From: Cornus controversa
Lineage: Eukaryota > Streptophyta > Magnoliopsida > Cornales > Cornaceae
Direction: 5' to 3'
Length of the DNA: 64,000 nucleotides
Assembly: GCA_026545225.1 (NCBI GenBank)
Contig: CM048850.1
Span: forward strand, 4,278,001 to 4,342,000
Part shown: positions 59,031 through 64,000 of the stretch, in pieces
Layout of the letters: each line of letters begins with the position of its first letter
Position numbering within the stretch: the stretch's first letter is position 1
Notes under the pieces: model-generated
The model's database searches: none
Seen by the model: the letters and a program-made list of their open reading frames with translations, nothing else
Told to the model about the DNA's origin: nothing
Position numbers and translations under genes: made by a program

Positions 59031-62030
59031 TCAATTTATTTTTCAATTATACGCGCCTTGCCCAAAAATAACCCGGGCTTTTCAATCTAATTTCATTTCA
59101 ACTCTCACACTCTCACTCCTACGGCCCCACTATTCCCATCCCTTTCCGGTCTCTCACCCAAACCCTATTTCTCCTTCTCTTTCTCTCCAATCACTCCATT
59201 TGCGCAGTCTCCCATCTCCCTTTGGTCCCTTCCCATCACAGCATAGTAGTTGAAGCCCTAGTTCGAATGATTTTCTGACAATAAAGTTCCCAAGAGGATC
59301 TCTTGCAGTCAGTTTGAAACCGAAAACCTTGGGTGGAACTCTGATCGAAGCAAATAAAGTTGCATTGAACTTCATTCAACCTTGATCGACAGAAGAAAAT
59401 CAGGTATTTTATATTTAATCAATTTAATTTTCATTTTTTTTCTTAATCTTGGCCAATTTCCTTGAAAAGAAATTGATGTATGTTTTTTTCCTCGTAATCT
59501 AGGGTTTATTTTTGGTAGATGAACCAAAAATTTAACTTTTTCCTCTATAACCACTATAGTATAGTAGGTATCTTATATTTGTTCAATTTTTTATATTTTT
59601 CACAAATATTGTTCCAATCCTCTGAAAAATATCTTGACATCGTGTGTATATTTTTTAAAATTTTCTTCAAAGTTAGATTTAAGGTTGTTATACAAAATCC
59701 CTTAGGTGAGTGTCTATGTGCACGCATAGTGTTTGAGAAAATATCTAGATGGTAATTTGTGTATTTCTTTAATTTTTCATTAAGTTTCTTTATTACTTAT
59801 AGTCTTAATTGTGCAATGAAATATGATCTACAAAGAGGAGTACTCGGTTTGATTGGTGAATTGAAGTTAGATTCTTTCCCTTTTTTTTCTCATTATGTAC
59901 AAACTAGTGAAAATTGAAGCCCAAGTCTAAGGACCCTCCACCGAAAAAGACCTCTTAAAATTGAATTCAAGATATCATCCTTATAAATCGGACTAAAAAA
60001 GTAATCTGGCTAAACTACATGAAGATATATCAATGTGGGTTCCAGGTGATATTATCTCATTGATGCTTGTGGGTTTTTATTTTTTTCTTTTATTTTATTT
60101 CTTTCTTCTGTTTTACTATTGTTGTTGTTGTTTAGTTCTTAATTTGTTCACAAACAATATTAAACATTATATTAATAATATTTAGTTTCTTTAATAGTAC
60201 TCTTTTCTTTTATTTCTTTTTCCTTTAGCTACATATGATTCTCAAGAAGAATATTGCCATAAATGAAAAACTAAGAATCTAATAAAAGGTTCATATTGGA
60301 CTTGGGAGTCTGGTCTTTGATTTCAACATGTTTATAGCACTTCATGGGAGTTAATAGAGCTCTAAATGACATAAAAATTTGACCATTATAAATCATTCCA
60401 TTGGTTATCAGAGAGCTTCTTGAGCTTTTGTTTGGCTGCCAAGTTCACAAATTAAGCTATATATCTTGTGACTGACTAAGTGGTATATTTATCATCCCAA
60501 CAAAGTCAATTATTTAGAAGCAAGTAAATTAAGAAGTCAATGTCAATGGACCACAATTGATAGGGAATGATTCATTTGCACAGTTTTCAGGATAAAAGAA
60601 TGGCAAAATAATTCAGGTTTCTGTTAGAATTCCAAAATAAAAAATTTATAGCACTTCCCAATAATTTTTGTAGTCACCGAACCTGATAATTAGCACTCCA
60701 ATTTTTGCAATGTAGTTTTCACAATTTACTCAAACTTATTGACTCAAATATCTTTTTACTCTAATGTGGTTGTCCATGATCAATTGTCAAGCAGGCTATC
60801 AAAGGACTAAACAAGTGAACTTCAAGATGTTCATCTTTAATTGTATAATCAACATGCACCTAGATTCTCACTTCAATCCTGCAAAGTGTCGTCCCCACTA
60901 CGTGGGTATGCATTCTGTTTTATTTGAAATATTGTTCTAACCATTATTTATGTATTCTCATTGGCAGGTTTATGCATTAATGTACTTTTGTTCAATGAGA
61001 GCTCAATCTATTTTAATTCCACTCGAAAAGTGTGAGTATTTAATTCTAGATAGTGCACTATTTTATCTTCAATCTAATATTGCTTCCTTATTGTTGCTGT
61101 TGTGGTCATTATTTATGTCAGTATGAATTATTCCTTTGTTCATGGTTCATTTTTGTTATTGACAACCATTTATTTATTTGATATTTGAGAGGATAGTGGT
61201 TCTATCGTTAAACCTCTATACTTATTTATTTTCAGAAATAGATAAATGTGTAAAACTATTAGATTGAACTAGATGAAAATAGTCTTAGGCTTTGCCACCA
61301 GATATTTCTTTTGTGGTCATTTAACTAAGTAATGTAAAAAGCCACATCAAAAAATATTTGTTTATCTTTGGCATACCTCTTGCATATTTAGCTGATGGAA
61401 CAATAGTCAATGGATGAATGTTCTTAGTTATGCAGGTCATTAACATGCAATGGGGAAACTTTAATTCCTTCCATCTTCCAATAACCAACTTTGATGTTTT
61501 TTAAGATGTCGAAAGCTCAAACCCTAGCAGTCATGTAGGGGAACTTGTGATTCATTTTAGATTTGTGTCCAATTTTTCATGCTATTTTTCTTCATTTGCT
61601 TCTAAATTTTCTTGTCTCAGATTTCCAAAAAGATCATTTCAAGAAACATTTTTATTTGGAGATAGTGTGACACCAAAACTTAAAATTTCATACTCATTAA
61701 GGTATATATAGAAGTACTTGTTGCAAAGATTGGTAATTAGCTGTATCATTTTTTATTTTTGTTTTCAAGGAAGTTGGGCTTGGTAAAAATCACATACTAA
61801 AAACTCAAATGTGATGTCGGTATGTTGAATAAATGTACTGCAATGGGATTACTTTTGTTAAAAACAACTAAACTCTGCAATCTTTAAGACACAGACAAAG
61901 AGAAATAAATTTAATAAAACACTTATTTGCCTCACCCTATAATTTCGTATAGATTTGACTTTAGAATGGCCAGTTAATGGGTTTGAAAGAAATAAGCACA
62001 TGAGATTGGACTTTGATTACACTTGTTAAG

Positions 62031-62075
<45 letters not shown>

Positions 62076-62780
62076 GTTTAGCTATAGAAATAAACTTGTA
62101 AATTTGTATTAGGGATTCTATAGATTCTAAAGAAGTTAAAATTACTTTACCCTTTTTTTTAATTTGCTTTATGTTGTATGATGGCAGTACTTCTCTATTT
62201 GTTCTTAGTGTTTTCCTCTTTTGGAGTATACTCTCTATTTTTTTGGTAGTTTGCATTCCACTAACCTTCCAGTTAATGAATATCCTTTGAAAGCACACTA
62301 CTTATTATTTTGATTTAAAACATAATGGAAAAGGCAAAAAAAGGGATGCACAATTTTAGATGATACCATTTTAAAAAATATATATTTTGTTAACAATATT
62401 TTGCTTTATTAGTGTGTATATTCTTTCATTTTGAAATATTATTTTTTTTGTGAATTGCACAGGTGTCGAGTTGACTTCACACATGGAGATACTTTAACTA
62501 AGTTTTGGTAGTTTATGGATGATGGTTTTGAACATTGGTGTATGGATTATGATTAGCATTAATTAAATGAACATGTGTGTACTTAGATATGTTCTTTTAA
62601 TATATTGAATGGTGCAAATGAGTTTCACACTTTTGATGTTTGTTTAATTTAATGTCTTGTTTTTCATTAAGTTTGTTATTGGTGCTTGAATGTGGGGTTA
62701 TTTGCTTGGATCTAAAATTATCTTACTTGGCAAATTTTTTTTTTTTATCTTTTACTTTTCTCAGTTTTTAATAATGGTCA
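59031..62780 (+). other. Interior of the CACTA element without a supported gene
   Basis: A pyrimidine-rich, leader-like stretch at about 59090-59250, a possible splice donor after 59402 (ATCAG/GTATTT), then long AT-rich intron-like sequence. It includes a (TA)n run at 62034-62072. I see no recognisable protein; it may be leader and introns of the carried gene. Confidence 0.4.
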
Positions 62781-62939
62781 TGATCTCATTTTGTTTTTCT
62801 GTCAATGTGTTGGGCTGAAACCTAGTGTTGACATGATCTTTTATCCTCAACCAATGAAAGAAAAATGGCACTATTCTTTCGCAGATATTGCAGCTGTCAA
62901 TGAAAAATGCTCGAAACTGATAGCTGGTGGTATGCACAG

Positions 62940-63215
62940 GTACTCTCTATGCTCCCACCATTTGAAGGAAAATTAGTTCTTGAGCTAGAAGCTGGTATTG
63001 GTCATTTTACTACTGAATTAGCTAAGAAAGCTGGGCAAGTTCTAGGATTGGACTTCATTGAAAGTGCTATAAATAAGGTAATTTTTGCTCCTTGACGAAG
63101 TATGATTAATCATATTGTGTAAAGTTCTTTCAGTTCAGAGTTTGTCATAATTTTTTTCTTTTGATGTCCTAACTTATAGCATGAAAGCATCAATAAACAT
63201 TATAAAATGTCAAAC
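62940..63215 (+). pseudogene. Phosphoethanolamine N-methyltransferase-like gene fragment
   Basis: An exon at 62940-63077 encodes 46 residues, [20 protein letters not shown] followed by [20 protein letters not shown] and ESAINK. It matches the first SAM-binding region of plant PEAMT (NMT1/XPL1), which makes phosphocholine in the cytosol. It ends at a GT donor; after a 102 bp intron a second exon from 63180 starts HESINKHYK, as in PEAMT. Signs of decay: the first glycine of motif I (ELGAGIG in the family) is glutamate here, and after HYK the family's NVKF sequence appears only after a one-base shift. No start codon region or later PEAMT exons are visible up to 64000. The coding-like stretch just upstream (about 62809-62939) is not recognised. 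Probably a captured or decayed fragment, inside the putative CACTA element. Confidence 0.7.
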
Positions 63216-64000
63216 TTCCATTGGAAGTTCTATTTGGAAATCTCTTCACCTTATTTTGTGGTTTTAATTGAAAATAGTAAAACTAAAGGAAGCCCTAAAG
63301 CACTATGGTAATGTCACCATATTTAGTCTATTGCTACTTCAAATAGTGGATTGACCTTCAATGAAGATCAACAGAGATTGGGCATGTATAAAACTCTTTA
63401 TGTTTCTGTATGTGCTGACTTAGGCTTAGACTCACATCCTCTGATTCATGTTTAATTAACTCCATTCAGAATCTAGGCCTTTAAATTAAAATTTTTGTTA
63501 CCACTTAACCACTATATAGTTTTCAATAATGTTAGAACTTAAATTCAGCATGCTTCTCAATTGAACTCAGGTCTTCTACCTCTAATTTAATGCAATGATG
63601 TATTTTATAATCTTGAGCTCTATGATGGAGAATATTAAATAAAACTCTTATGATGTATTTAGTGCAATGATGTATTTTGTAAGTCTCAACTTTTTCAAAA
63701 TTTTGTATAGCCCGTTTAGGTGTGAAAGAGGTAGTAAAAAATATATTTATAATGGAATCAAGACTTGACCAATTAACCAGCAAGTTCCAGTAAGCTCTAT
63801 AAAAAAATTCAAGCATAGAACTAACCAATCAAATGTGTGTGTGTGTGTATACTGCAAATATTACCTTTAATTGCTTATAATAGAATAATATGGTTAGCAA
63901 ATACTCATTTTCAATTTCAACTACAAATAGAAACAAAAAGTTTAATAGATAGAAGCATGTCCTTCCAGTGTTGGGCTTTCATACATAAAATAAGGAGAAA
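63216..64000 (+). other. Unassigned AT-rich sequence
   Basis: No gene is supported. It contains a short (GT)n run at about 63833-63848 and no further PEAMT exon that I can recognise. Confidence 0.5.

Larger units (their letters stand above)
58747..64000 (+). mobile_element. CACTA (En/Spm) DNA transposon, left part
   Basis: Begins CACTACAAGAAAAA (58747-58760), the canonical terminal inverted repeat of plant CACTA elements, preceded by ATC, the candidate 3 bp target duplication. A dense subterminal repeat zone follows. The matching right end (reading TTTTTCTTGTAGTG) is not found before 64000, so the element either continues beyond the window or has lost that end. No TnpA or TnpD transposase similarity was recognised in the visible part, suggesting a non-autonomous, gene-carrying copy; the extent is therefore uncertain. 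Confidence 0.65.

Noticed and set aside
59154-59375. Minus-strand frame opposite the CACTA leader-like stretch
   Set aside because: Antisense of a pyrimidine-rich leader-like region; no recognisable domain.
62026-62298. Minus-strand frame with an IYIYIY tail
   Set aside because: Ends in a TA microsatellite; no similarity.

Overview
The window is plant nuclear DNA, most likely from a flowering plant with a repeat-rich genome; the species cannot be told from the sequence. About 52 kb (1 to roughly 53,300) is a nest of LTR-retrotransposon fossils. Most belong to the Athila lineage of Ty3/gypsy: the primer-binding site is complementary to tRNA-Asp, pol runs protease, RT, RNase H, integrase without a chromodomain, and an envelope-like frame follows pol. 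The remaining 11 kb holds one three-exon host gene, decayed repeats, one end of a CACTA DNA transposon and a PEAMT-like gene fragment.

Layout. 1-1105: LTR end of a different lineage (A). 1106-6580: old plus-strand Athila (B). 6584-8410: gag of a minus-strand Athila (C). 8411-21394: young, nearly complete minus-strand Athila (D) whose 3' LTR is also the 5' LTR of C. 21395-29920: older minus-strand Athila (E), whose LTR is cut by the D side. 29921-43676: plus-strand Athila (F), with a 2 kb insert in its LTR (F2) and a 3.3 kb solo-LTR-like insert (J). 43676-49068: 3' half of a second copy of the F family (H). 49069-51716: remnant of the same family (K). 51717 to about 53330: two LTR pieces of another lineage (L). 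53749-55865: host gene. 56340-58500: decayed repeats. 58747 to the right edge: CACTA element containing PEAMT-like exons.

The main pattern concerns regulation. In D, E, F2, G and H a cluster of short, mostly palindromic words sits 20-40 bp upstream of a TATA-like box, which in turn lies upstream of the envelope-like frame. The word differs between subfamilies (D: ATCTCGATTGATCGAGAT; E: core changed to ATTGTG; F2: CGATGCATCG; G and H: GGGCGATCGATCCCCC). In D and E the same word is also clustered in the LTR upstream of the LTR TATA. This suggests an internal promoter for the envelope-like frame that shares its operator with the LTR promoter and changes subfamily by subfamily. A leader intron is also suggested between that promoter and the frame. 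Two hairpin-plus-polypurine modules lie downstream of the frame, one internal and one at the 3' LTR. All divergence figures here are eye counts, not computed alignments.
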